55,299 nt of DNA from Bacteroidota bacterium. Its GTDB lineage: Bacteria; Bacteroidota; Bacteroidia; UBA7662; CANHCV01. Each line of letters starts with the position of its first letter. Positions within the stretch are counted from its first letter, which is position 1. The stretch covers positions 1-55,299 of the forward strand of contig CANHCV010000010.1 of assembly GCA_947459245.1 (NCBI GenBank), in the 5' to 3' direction. Positions 33,802 through 42,138 of the stretch are shown in pieces. The notes beneath the pieces are model-generated. The model ran no database searches. It worked only from the letters and a program-made list of their open reading frames with translations, and was not told the origin of the DNA. Position numbers and translations under genes: made by a program.

Positions 33802-34820
33802 TTCATGCAGGTACAGGGGCGATCCCGCTTCCCTAAACACTTCGTGCACGATTTCGAAGGGTATAAAATGATTTGATTTGGGTTTTCTGGATGTGCCCAT
33901 TTCCCTCGATAATCGCTATTCCCAAACAAAACGATGTTATCCTTTTTCAATAAATTCGCCAAATGAACCACTCCAGAATCGGCGCCAATCACCATTTTTG
34001 ATTGACTCACAAGCGAATGCAAAGCAGGGATAGAAACGTGCTCAAACCTCCCCCAGCCCCATTTTTGAATCCACTCTTCCGCTTTAATCCGATCGCCTTT
34101 CCCTCCAACAATCACGATGGGCATGGATTGTTTTTTCTGGATTTCTATACCAAGTCGAATCCAATTTTCATCGGGCCAAGCATTGGCCACCCCTTTGGTA
34201 AACGGTGCGAAAACAAGGTATTCTCCAACGGGGTGCTTCAATTCAACGGGATCTGATGAAATAGGCAAAACGTCCAAATTTTCAATTTTGGCTAAATTCA
34301 AATCGGTTAATAACCGATCTAAACGATTCAATTCCGATGGAAATGAAGATCTTGATAAACATCGCTTCGCCAAAAAAGTGGTTTCTTTTCTCCATCCTCC
34401 GGCACGTTTTATTCCTGCCATTTTCATCAACACCATGGAAACGATATTCCATTTGAGGGATGCGCTGTAGGGCATCAAGTCGATCAGGTGGTGGATGCGG
34501 TTTTCTTTTATTTTTTGAATGAGTTGGCTCAACGTCCAATTCGAGCGATCCCAAATTTCATCAGCAACGCCATCTTGGAGGTAATCTTTAAAATGAATTC
34601 CGGGAATTCCATCGTTGTGCGAAACGAGAATGATGGTAGCGTTGGGGAAATTTTGACGAATTCGAACCAAGGATGCCAGGGAAAGAAGGCCATCTCCCAA
34701 ATGAGCATCGCGCCAAACGAGAAGGGGTATGGGCTGTTCTGTTGGCGCGATTGGACGAAAGAAGATCTTTTGAAACGTGTTTAAAACCAGTCGGTACCAC
34801 CACAACAAAAACACCTTCAT
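33753..34820 (-). CDS. Glycosyltransferase family 9 (heptosyltransferase-like)
   Basis: 355 residues. GT9 landmarks: LLVWRDAHLGDGLLSLASLVRIR (RxxxLGD type N-terminal loop), FAPFTKGVANAWPDENWIRLG, VIVGGKGD, and GADSGVVHLANLL (acceptor/ADP-heptose region). The C-terminus has a cysteine cluster, SCTKCLGKRDRPCTCMN. It probably transfers heptose or a related sugar to LPS core. The start overlaps the porU2 stop (ATGA), and the 3' end overlaps the GT4 gene on the other strand. Confidence 0.92.
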   Translation of the reverse strand: MKVFLLWWYRLVLNTFQKIFFRPIAPTEQPIPLLVWRDAHLGDGLLSLASLVRIRQNFPNATIILVSHNDGIPGIHFKDYLQDGVADEIWDRSNWTLSQLIQKIKENRIHHLIDLMPYSASLKWNIVSMVLMKMAGIKRAGGWRKETTFLAKRCLSRSSFPSELNRLDRLLTDLNLAKIENLDVLPISSDPVELKHPVGEYLVFAPFTKGVANAWPDENWIRLGIEIQKKQSMPIVIVGGKGDRIKAEEWIQKWGWGRFEHVSIPALHSLVSQSKMVIGADSGVVHLANLLKKDNIVLFGNSDYRGKWAHPENPNQIILYPSKSCTKCLGKRDRPCTCMNYLSLEAVLNAMASYD

Positions 34821-37800
34821 CGCATCAAATAAAGTTTACCCATCCCATTTTTAAAGAATCGATCCCCTGAGGTTTTGAACTCATTCATCTTTTCTCCTTT
34901 TTGTTTTACCAAAACGCGGTAAAAGTACACCCCATTTCCAAGTCGATCGCCAAACTGATCTGTACCATCCCAAGCAAAAGAGGAAACGTTATGACCAATT
35001 CGAAGCGGGCCAATTTCACGTTGGGTTATTTCTCGAACCAAACGGCCAGAAATGGCATAAATCTGAATGGAAATTTCATCTGGAATTTCTGAACCCGTTA
35101 GGGTAAAAACAAATCGCGTTTGAGTAGTAAATGGATTGGGATAAGGGAAAAAATTGGAAATACTTGACTGATTGATCACTTGGAAGGTCGATTGGTACGA
35201 TACTTTCCCAGATGGATTTTCGGAATAGTCGAAACCTTCAACCTTTAACTCAAACAAACCATCGACCAGGTTTTTGGGAGAAAATGTCGCTTCCCCAACA
35301 TTGGTTTTTCCGGTATTCTCCCACTTCAACAAACCGCTTGCAAAATAGATGGGTTCAAAATCAAAGGCACCGGGAACCTTCAAGAACACTTTTAAATGAG
35401 TGGTATCGTTTAAACTAAAGAACGGATTCTCATCGGTTATTCTGAATTGAAAAATTGGATTGGGAGAAACGATTTCTTGATTAATGAGTGGCCGTTGATC
35501 CAATTCAACTTCAAGAAGCGGTGCTTTTCGATCTTTAATCACCACAAATCGATCTTTTGCGTAATTGTTCGATAAAATACGTTCTCCTTGTGCCTGATTA
35601 GGCAATACGCTTAACTCGATGGAATTTGAACCAGCCAACCCTTCCGTTGGAAACTTCTGTTTCAACCGAACCAATTGATTGGGAAGCAGGCTATCTAATT
35701 TTGAACTAAATACCTCCGTTGTTACTCGATTCGCATTGGTTATTCGGTAACGAATTTGATAGTCGGAAAGCACTTCATTACCAATATTCTTGAAAGCGTA
35801 CTCCATTTGAATGGAATCTCCTTCCTGGATGGAATCGGAATAGAAACGATAATAATCACCGGCCAACATGGTTCCTTCCAATAATGGCTGAAAATTAACA
35901 CTCCAAATTTTCAATTGGGGGGCACTAAAATCGGTTGGATCAATTCCTTCAAAAACCAATTTAATCTTCGGATACGCTTGGGCCGAAATTGATTTCAAAT
36001 AAATCATCGAATCCGTAGTCGGACCCAATAAATGAACCTCTTGTCCGGTAGAATCTATCCCAACAATGGATACAGAAACCGTGTCAAAAGTACTTTTAAA
36101 GGGATCAACTTTGATAGAATCCAGGGTATTCCAATCCCAAGTAAACGAATCCCATTCTTTTACCGGACCGATAGGAATACTGGTAATTCTACCTTTTGAA
36201 AATGGAATTTTTACTACCCGAGTTAATCCAAAAGTATCTAAACCTGCATTTGCAATATTCGTATCCAGCAAGGAACCAAAACTTGCTGTTCCGTAATTCC
36301 ATCCTTTTCGCCCAATTATTCCGATGGACATAGAGTCATTGGTAACTCCTCGAACCAAATTGGTATCTACCCCAATGGATGCCAACGCTTGCATCACCGA
36401 ATCATTCCAATTGTAAACTTGGATGAAGGGGCGGCTGGTGGATCCTGGATAATACGAAGAAACACAAACGAAATTTCCTTTTGGAATTGTTCGATTGATA
36501 TGGTCCACAAATCGAGTTCGATCGGCCGATAGCGACATGTTGAAAGCTGCGTAGGATCGGTAATTGGTGGTCGAACCACAAGCCAAATAGTAACTTGGTT
36601 CCAAGGTTTTACCATTAAAATCGGCAACAATCAAGTTACGACCAGAACAAACGCCTGCTCCGTTCACTGATCCCGAACCGGGTGGCTGTTTGCCAGAAAT
36701 GTAAAATCCGCGACCCGAAGTGGCAAAACGTTCCATTAATACTTTTAACTCTACCGATAGCGAATCATAAGCAAACATCCTGTTTACTGGATTAAAAATC
36801 AAACTATCCAAAGTAGTCGTTTTCCAATGTTCGGGATGGCTTTGACTCCAACCGGTTTTTTGGCCGATTAATCGGGTAAAGGTTCGGTTAATCCAGTAAC
36901 CTCCCGCCGTGTCGGGCAAATCGAGTTTCGCACGCATAAAAAACACCAAACTGTCCTGTAATCCAGAAATTGGAACATTCACTTCAATTAAATTATTCGG
37001 CGAAGATGGGAACAGACGCTGCCTAAATCCAGAATTAAAGGTGGGCAAGGTATCGATCTCTAAAATAACAGGGGTTGAAATGTTTTTTAGATCGGAATAT
37101 TGCAGAAGTATTTTCAAAGTATTCGTTCCTACAATATCAAAATCGGCAGGAGCAATAACAGTTATTCCATTTCCTGGAAGGAAATACTTGTATTGAACCC
37201 GATTGTTGATCCAATTATCCAGTTCATCCACTTCATTGAGAGAATCGAGAATGACCGTAAACTGATTGCTTCCTTGGTATTTTTGACCAGGAGATCGAAA
37301 CGTGTAGGAATAGAGACCTTTGTTGTAAGGAGGCTTGATACGAATTGGAATCCCGAAGGTATCAATGCCATTTTCAACCTTTCTTCCTACGTGAATATTG
37401 ATGCTATCATCCGTAGATCTTCCGGCATTATTGATCAAAATTTTCAAAGAAATGGAATCCATTAAAGCATTAGCAGGATCGGGATCCAAATAAACATCGC
37501 TGGATGAAATGGAAAAGTCTGGCTTTGGCGGGGAAAACAACCTCATAGCGGGATCACCCTGAAAAATCGCCTGTTGGATATGAATTTTTGCGTACTCTCC
37601 TCCAATTCCTTGAAAGCTTCGCATGGCATTCTGAAGATGAACCCCAACCGGTTGACCATAATTTCGTTGAACACTTCCAAAAAAACGTTTCGACAATTCA
37701 CCCAAATACGGAACAAGTCCCAAATAACTGTGCGCCAACCATCCAGAGGCGCCGATTTGGTTTGCCAAGGTGAATTTTTCGCCTAGAGAATTATCTTCAA

Positions 37801-39835
37801 AAGCATTGCCAACATAACAACCATTGAACAGCATGAATGGATATTTCCCTTGATTTCCATACTCATTGGGCTGTCCAATATCAATGGCAAGGGTATTCGT
37901 TGATCCGTGTCCGAAATAGCTAAAAATGCCCAGTCCTTGGTTTACCTTATCAATGATTTCTCCCTTTAACTTGTTGGAAACAGGAAGAGTAGTATTTTTT
38001 TCCACTTTGTAGGTGAAAGCCCCAAAAGGAATTCCACGGATGGAATCGAAAAAAGCATTTTGATATTGGGCAATATCGTTCAATTCAAAGGCCGACTTTG
38101 CTCCCGTAATTAAAGCCATTTCCTTTTGCCAAACGGCTGGCGGTGCCGTTTCCGTGGATCGAATTTTACTCAAAAAGAATTCAGCTTCGGCATTTGTGCG
38201 TGCAGAAATTCGACCGGTGGGCAAGGCGGGCTCCAAACGTGAACCACCTAATCCAGAAGTTAGAAGGATATCTGAGGCCGGATTTCCCATGGTGGGAATC
38301 AAATTGTTGAGAACAGAAATATTTGCTCTTGGTTTTCGAACATAATCGGAAACATATCCTTTCCCTACCAACAATAAGAATTGGGGGGCTTGAGCTTGGG
38401 TGCCAATGAGGTATTGGATGTAGTTTCGTATGGCCAACGGGTGCTGAATTCCAAAAGAAAACTGGTCGTAAAGGTCCAAAATATTGACCAATGCCACCCG
38501 ATAACCGCCTCCTTGCACCGATGAACGGTAGGTGGCATGAGCAATCGTGGCGTTTTGCAAGGTCGGATGGAAAATCATGATGTACTGCGGATTCACCGGG
38601 GTTTGGTGATTGACCATTCTTACCGGCCACAAACTATCAATGAGTAATGGATGCGAAAAATAATCGAACAAAAAGTATTGATAAGCCGGCCCCGTTCCGG
38701 GCAACATGGTGTTGAAACTATTCCCCACAACGCTTCCTCGAATGGCATATCGCTGTTGAAGGTCGAACAACATGGGACTTGCCAATGCAGCATTTTTAAA
38801 CGGCGAAAATCGAAGGTAGGGAGAAGCCGATGTTCCTTCGAAAGCAAACCTTCGTTGAGTAGTATCGCTCATTTCAAAGGTTCGGGGGTACGTTAATTGG
38901 GCGTAACTGAACGCGATGGCATCAACGGCCAGATTTTGATCGTCAACAATGGTTAATGTAAATGTGGGGTTGTTCACCAAAGTAGGAAAAACAAATCTCT
39001 TTTTCACTCTGGTTAATCCATAAAAAAGGGTATCCAACAATACCGTTGTTCCTTGTTTCACTTGAATGTGATGGTTGTAACCGGATGGTATATTGGAAAC
39101 ATCGGCATTGGAAACTCCATAAAATTGAAGATCCAACGTACATGGAACTGCTTGGGTAGATTTAAAAGGAGTTAAAAAGGAAAAATTGAAATTCACATCT
39201 TGCCGAACCGGTGCAGCGGTGGGGTTATTAATCACTTGAACCCTCTGCCCCATCCAGCCCTCGCCTTCTCCCATCTCACTGAAATAATTGGAAAAGTAGG
39301 GAACTCCTAAATAATAGGAAGTGGTATCTACCCTAGTAACTGTGTGATAATAAAACAATTCCGGATTACCAACAGTATTAGACCCATCAAAATCTTGGAA
39401 ACGTACTCCGGGTTGATTTCCAACTGTTAGGAAATAAACCGACGTATCGCTGTATAATGAAACGAAGGATTGAGGCAGGGACGTTCGCGGAACATACAAA
39501 CTGCTATCCAACCAGCCGTCGTTCGGGGTTGCGTGAAAAAGAAAGAAATCCGATGGATCAAAAACTCCATCCGATTGTCCTTCAGCATACAACGGCACTT
39601 CTACTCCTTTGCAAAAAAGCTGAACGTTTCGCGGATCAATGGTGGAAGGAAAACCCCCATTCACCATTTTTTGAAAATCGATTTTGTAAACGCCTTCTTT
39701 TCCAATTTTAATTTTTCGATAGGCTTGATTAAGGTTTACCCATGAATTGGAAAAAGGTTGAGCAAAAACCTTCATTACAAACAATAAAGAGAAGGCAAGA
39801 AACGCCCATTTTTTACTTTTGCACCGTTTACTCAT
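34817..39835 (-). CDS. porU2: Type IX secretion system sortase PorU2-like (C25 gingipain-type peptidase)
   Basis: 1672 residues from ATG 39835; signal peptide ending KVFAQ. A beta-rich N-terminal part is followed by a C25 peptidase domain (about 420-780) with the catalytic histidine in YFGHGST (near 640) and cysteine in FNGCYVGN (near 668), spaced as in PorU. Long Ig-like or CARDB-like regions follow, then a FlgD-like T9SS C-terminal tail (FPYPNPFT, AWDGTDQFG, GVYFYRVLV). PorU of Porphyromonas is about 1150 residues; the extra length matches PorU2. Sortases cut sorting tails and attach cargo to LPS at the surface. Upstream is a promoter with 5 bases before ATG. Confidence 0.92.
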   Translation of the reverse strand: MSKRCKSKKWAFLAFSLLFVMKVFAQPFSNSWVNLNQAYRKIKIGKEGVYKIDFQKMVNGGFPSTIDPRNVQLFCKGVEVPLYAEGQSDGVFDPSDFFLFHATPNDGWLDSSLYVPRTSLPQSFVSLYSDTSVYFLTVGNQPGVRFQDFDGSNTVGNPELFYYHTVTRVDTTSYYLGVPYFSNYFSEMGEGEGWMGQRVQVINNPTAAPVRQDVNFNFSFLTPFKSTQAVPCTLDLQFYGVSNADVSNIPSGYNHHIQVKQGTTVLLDTLFYGLTRVKKRFVFPTLVNNPTFTLTIVDDQNLAVDAIAFSYAQLTYPRTFEMSDTTQRRFAFEGTSASPYLRFSPFKNAALASPMLFDLQQRYAIRGSVVGNSFNTMLPGTGPAYQYFLFDYFSHPLLIDSLWPVRMVNHQTPVNPQYIMIFHPTLQNATIAHATYRSSVQGGGYRVALVNILDLYDQFSFGIQHPLAIRNYIQYLIGTQAQAPQFLLLVGKGYVSDYVRKPRANISVLNNLIPTMGNPASDILLTSGLGGSRLEPALPTGRISARTNAEAEFFLSKIRSTETAPPAVWQKEMALITGAKSAFELNDIAQYQNAFFDSIRGIPFGAFTYKVEKNTTLPVSNKLKGEIIDKVNQGLGIFSYFGHGSTNTLAIDIGQPNEYGNQGKYPFMLFNGCYVGNAFEDNSLGEKFTLANQIGASGWLAHSYLGLVPYLGELSKRFFGSVQRNYGQPVGVHLQNAMRSFQGIGGEYAKIHIQQAIFQGDPAMRLFSPPKPDFSISSSDVYLDPDPANALMDSISLKILINNAGRSTDDSINIHVGRKVENGIDTFGIPIRIKPPYNKGLYSYTFRSPGQKYQGSNQFTVILDSLNEVDELDNWINNRVQYKYFLPGNGITVIAPADFDIVGTNTLKILLQYSDLKNISTPVILEIDTLPTFNSGFRQRLFPSSPNNLIEVNVPISGLQDSLVFFMRAKLDLPDTAGGYWINRTFTRLIGQKTGWSQSHPEHWKTTTLDSLIFNPVNRMFAYDSLSVELKVLMERFATSGRGFYISGKQPPGSGSVNGAGVCSGRNLIVADFNGKTLEPSYYLACGSTTNYRSYAAFNMSLSADRTRFVDHINRTIPKGNFVCVSSYYPGSTSRPFIQVYNWNDSVMQALASIGVDTNLVRGVTNDSMSIGIIGRKGWNYGTASFGSLLDTNIANAGLDTFGLTRVVKIPFSKGRITSIPIGPVKEWDSFTWDWNTLDSIKVDPFKSTFDTVSVSIVGIDSTGQEVHLLGPTTDSMIYLKSISAQAYPKIKLVFEGIDPTDFSAPQLKIWSVNFQPLLEGTMLAGDYYRFYSDSIQEGDSIQMEYAFKNIGNEVLSDYQIRYRITNANRVTTEVFSSKLDSLLPNQLVRLKQKFPTEGLAGSNSIELSVLPNQAQGERILSNNYAKDRFVVIKDRKAPLLEVELDQRPLINQEIVSPNPIFQFRITDENPFFSLNDTTHLKVFLKVPGAFDFEPIYFASGLLKWENTGKTNVGEATFSPKNLVDGLFELKVEGFDYSENPSGKVSYQSTFQVINQSSISNFFPYPNPFTTQTRFVFTLTGSEIPDEISIQIYAISGRLVREITQREIGPLRIGHNVSSFAWDGTDQFGDRLGNGVYFYRVLVKQKGEKMNEFKTSGDRFFKNGMGKLYLMR

Positions 39836-39840
39836 TGACA

Positions 39841-39876
39841 CAAAAATACTGAGAGTGACGCTATTATCACGATAAT
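39841..39876 (-). promoter_or_regulatory. porU2 promoter with overlapping palindrome
   Basis: TATTTTTG (39848-39841, minus) lies 5 bases before the porU2 ATG. A perfect 6-bp-arm palindrome, ATTATC-AC-GATAAT (39863-39876), covers the position where the -33 box should be and also the stop codon of the upstream gene. Possible operator. Confidence 0.5.
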
Positions 39877-40385
39877 TTCTGAATAATATCCAACGATTGA
39901 TCGAATTCAAACGCCGCCAATGGAGTTTGCAATTCAAGAAGAACATTTTTTTGAATATCGGTCAAGTTCGAGGAGCTCAAAATTTCACGACAAATGTCTA
40001 CCGCTGCAGGATCATTTTCTTCAATGCATGATTTTAACTCCTCCATTTTCAATCGAATACCTTTTGAAGTAGAATCGGAATATGGGAATTTCTTTCCAGC
40101 GCTTCTTTTGAGTTCTTTTCTTGAAAACGTGAGTTTTGGGAAATTTATAACATCAAAAAAAACAGGACTTTTCAATTGCTCATCGCGTTGTTCATTTCGG
40201 GGGCTTACCGATTCTAACTCAGCCTCAAAAGAAATTTTAGTATCGGTAATGTCTTGTTTTGACGCTACTATTTTTCCAAAAAACTGATTGAACAATTCGG
40301 AAACATTGACAATCATCCTGTGGCGCACTTTGAATACGATTTCGGAGAGTGCAGAATCCTCAATCAAAGAAGCTTCATTCATCAT
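39867..40385 (-). CDS. Hypothetical protein with YceI-like N-terminal half
   Basis: 172 residues from ATG 40385 (ATGA overlap with exonuclease III). Residues about 8-95 look like the first half of a YceI lipocalin-like domain (FKVRHRMIVNVSELFNQFFGKI, then RDEQLKSPVFFDVINFPKLTFS), but there is no signal peptide. The second half of YceI (the GxLTxxGVTK region) is missing and is replaced by an unrelated helical, charged segment (KMEELKSCIEENDPAAVDICREIL) to the end. Function unknown. A chance resemblance cannot be ruled out. Confidence 0.7.
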   Translation of the reverse strand: MMNEASLIEDSALSEIVFKVRHRMIVNVSELFNQFFGKIVASKQDITDTKISFEAELESVSPRNEQRDEQLKSPVFFDVINFPKLTFSRKELKRSAGKKFPYSDSTSKGIRLKMEELKSCIEENDPAAVDICREILSSSNLTDIQKNVLLELQTPLAAFEFDQSLDIIQKLS

Positions 40386-41155
40386 TTTATTTTCACTCCA
40401 AGTTGAACAGGACAATGATCTGAATGAACAATATCGTGAAGAATATCAGCCGAAATAAGTTGTTTTTCTAAATTTTTTGAGGCTAAAAGGTAATCAATCC
40501 TCCAACCTTTGTTGTTTGCCCTTGCTCCTGCACGGAAAGTCCACCAACTGTAGCGATGAACAGCATTCGGATGAAAAAATCGGAAGGTATCGATCCAACC
40601 CAAATCCAAAAACGATGCAAACCATTGTCGCTCTTCCGGTTTGAAACCGCTAACATCCTTGTTTCGAATGGGATCATGGATGTCAATGGCTTCACGGCAA
40701 ATATTGAAGTCGCCACCAAGGATCAAATTGGGAAATTCCTTTCGAGTGTTTTCGATCCAAGTTGTAAATTTATCAAGCGTTTCCATCTTGAAAGCTTGCC
40801 TTTCTTCGCCCGAAGTTCCACTGGGAAGATAGAGACTCAGTACCGAAAACTGTTCAAAATCAACCCGAATAAATCGGCCTTCGTTATCCAGCTCTTCCAT
40901 TCCTGAACCGATTTGGAATCCGATTGCTTTCTGCTTAAAAAGCACACCTACCCCACTGTATCCCTTCTTTTGAGCAGAATGCCAAATGGCTTGATAACCT
41001 AAAGGTTGGTACCATTCAACCGGAATCTGATCTTCTGTTGCTTTAATTTCTTGAAAAAGAACTACATCTGCATTCTCTTTTTGAAGAAAATCGAACAAGC
41101 CTTTTGAAGCCGCAGAACGAATTCCGTTTACGTTGTAAGAAAGGATTTTCATCAT
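40382..41155 (-). CDS. xth: Exodeoxyribonuclease III
   Basis: 257 residues, endonuclease/exonuclease/phosphatase fold. Motifs in order: SYNVNGIRSA, DVVLFQEIKA (metal Glu), YSGVGVLFK, GGDFNICREAIDIHD, WWTFRAGARANNKGWRIDYLL, and the catalytic SDHCPV. It repairs AP sites and trims 3' ends. Length is usual. The start ATG overlaps the cyclophilin stop and its own stop overlaps the YceI-like gene, so the three form one operon. ATG 41152 is an alternative start. Confidence 0.97.
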   Translation of the reverse strand: MMKILSYNVNGIRSAASKGLFDFLQKENADVVLFQEIKATEDQIPVEWYQPLGYQAIWHSAQKKGYSGVGVLFKQKAIGFQIGSGMEELDNEGRFIRVDFEQFSVLSLYLPSGTSGEERQAFKMETLDKFTTWIENTRKEFPNLILGGDFNICREAIDIHDPIRNKDVSGFKPEERQWFASFLDLGWIDTFRFFHPNAVHRYSWWTFRAGARANNKGWRIDYLLASKNLEKQLISADILHDIVHSDHCPVQLGVKIK

Positions 41156-41916
41156 TTCACCACCACAGAAACCTTCATGACGATGTCTTTTTTAGGACGA
41201 TCACCGGGCATGGTAGGTTCAGCAGCAATTTTATCAATCACATCCAAGCCTTCAATCACTTCACCAAAAACGGTGTATTGCATATCTAAAAAGGGAGTTC
41301 CTCCAAGATTAGCATAGGCTTGCGTTTGTTCAGGCGTGTAACGAACACCTGTTTGCCCCCCCATTTGGGTAAGTTGTGCGGCTGGAATTTTTTGACCTTG
41401 AACAATGTAAAACTGGGAGCCGCTGGATGCTTTTTCTGGATTATTGGTACGAGCAGCGGCCAATGCGCCTTTCTTATGAATGTACTCTGCGCGAAACTCC
41501 GCTGGGATGGTGTAACTCGGACCACCCATTCCGTATTGAGCTCCTGGTTGAGGATTCTTTGAATCGGGATCTCCTCCTTGAATCATGAAGCTGCCAATAA
41601 CGCGATGAAAAATGGTTCCATCGAAATAACCTTCTTGGGCTAGTTTAATGAAATTAGCTCGGTGAAGGGGGGTATTTTCGTACAAACGAACAACCATATC
41701 ACCATGAATGGTTGAAATCTTTACCAAAGTATCAGGGGTGTTAGTCATTTTACTTGAATTTTGAGTTTTTGCAGTGAACGAAGTTTTGGGAGTGGTTTTC
41801 GGGGTTGTTTTGGAGGAAACAGCAGCTTTAGGTTTAGAAGATGAAACCGGCTTTTTCGGTTGACTGTAAACCGATAAAGAAAGAAGAGTTAATCCAAGGA
41901 AAAGCAATTTTTTCAT
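41152..41916 (-). CDS. Peptidylprolyl isomerase, cyclophilin type (exported)
   Basis: 254 residues: signal peptide MKKLLFLGLTLLSLSVYSQ, a Lys/Ser/Thr/Pro-rich linker (about 20-58), then a cyclophilin domain (about 65-254). Motifs: FHRVIGSFMIQGGDPDSK with the catalytic Phe/Arg, GTIF, ASSGSQFYIV and YTVFGEVIEGLDVIDKI. Likely assists folding in the periplasm. The active-site tryptophan position is unclear. It heads the cyclophilin-xth-YceI-like operon and has its own promoter element 15 bases upstream. Confidence 0.94.
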   Translation of the reverse strand: MKKLLFLGLTLLSLSVYSQPKKPVSSSKPKAAVSSKTTPKTTPKTSFTAKTQNSSKMTNTPDTLVKISTIHGDMVVRLYENTPLHRANFIKLAQEGYFDGTIFHRVIGSFMIQGGDPDSKNPQPGAQYGMGGPSYTIPAEFRAEYIHKKGALAAARTNNPEKASSGSQFYIVQGQKIPAAQLTQMGGQTGVRYTPEQTQAYANLGGTPFLDMQYTVFGEVIEGLDVIDKIAAEPTMPGDRPKKDIVMKVSVVVK

Positions 41917-41931
41917 GTTCTTATTTTTTTA

Positions 41932-41939
41932 CAAAAGTA
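41932..41939 (-). promoter_or_regulatory. Promoter element of the cyclophilin operon
   Basis: TACTTTTG on the minus strand, 15 bases before the ATG. The -33 position falls in the tRNA-His terminator and is not a good match. Confidence 0.5.
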
Positions 41940-41952
41940 CACAATTGCACAT

Positions 41953-41982
41953 AAAAAAAGAGGTCAAAAAATGACCTCTTTT
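41953..41982 (-). terminator. Terminator after tRNA-His
   Basis: AAAAGAGGTCA and TGACCTCTTTT form an 11-bp perfect stem with a 5-base loop, followed on the minus strand by further T residues. It begins within three bases of the tRNA 3' end. Confidence 0.92.
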
Positions 41983-41984
41983 CG

Positions 41985-42059
41985 GGTGACTAATGGGATT
42001 CGAACCCACGACCAACGGAACCACAACCCGCTACTCTAACCGACTGAGCTATAGCCACC
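41985..42059 (-). tRNA. tRNA-His (anticodon GTG)
   Basis: On the minus strand: acceptor arm GTGGCTA paired with TAGTCAC plus the extra G at -1 facing C73, a hallmark of tRNA-His; D arm GCTC...GAGT; anticodon loop TTGTGGT; T arm GTGGG-TTCGAAT-CCCAT. CCA is not encoded. One G-T pair sits in the acceptor stem, and the anticodon stem has G-T pairs at both ends. Own promoter and terminator. Confidence 0.98.
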
Positions 42060-42073
42060 AGATTTTGTGGGTG

Positions 42074-42104
42074 CAAAAATAACATTTTGAACCAATCAAC
42101 CAAA
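42074..42104 (-). promoter_or_regulatory. Promoter of tRNA-His
   Basis: TTTG (42104-42101, minus), exactly 19 bases, then TATTTTTG (42081-42074): an ideal Bacteroidota promoter 14 bases before the tRNA. Confidence 0.85.
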
Positions 42105-42126
42105 ATTTTCTTCACTTTTTTTTCGT

Positions 42127-42134
42127 TATTTTCG
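42127..42134 (+). promoter_or_regulatory. Promoter element of the OstA-like gene
   Basis: TATTTTCG followed by CAGC and the ATG at 42139; four-base spacing implies a transcript starting at or near the start codon. Confidence 0.55.
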
Positions 42135-42138
42135 CAGC

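Noticed and set aside
38181-38630. 149-residue ORF inside porU2
   Set aside because: Alternative frame of a clear coding region.
34817-39835. Naming the C25 peptidase PorU rather than PorU2
   Set aside because: It is about 500 residues longer than PorU and carries its own sorting-type tail, which fits PorU2; a tree would be decisive.
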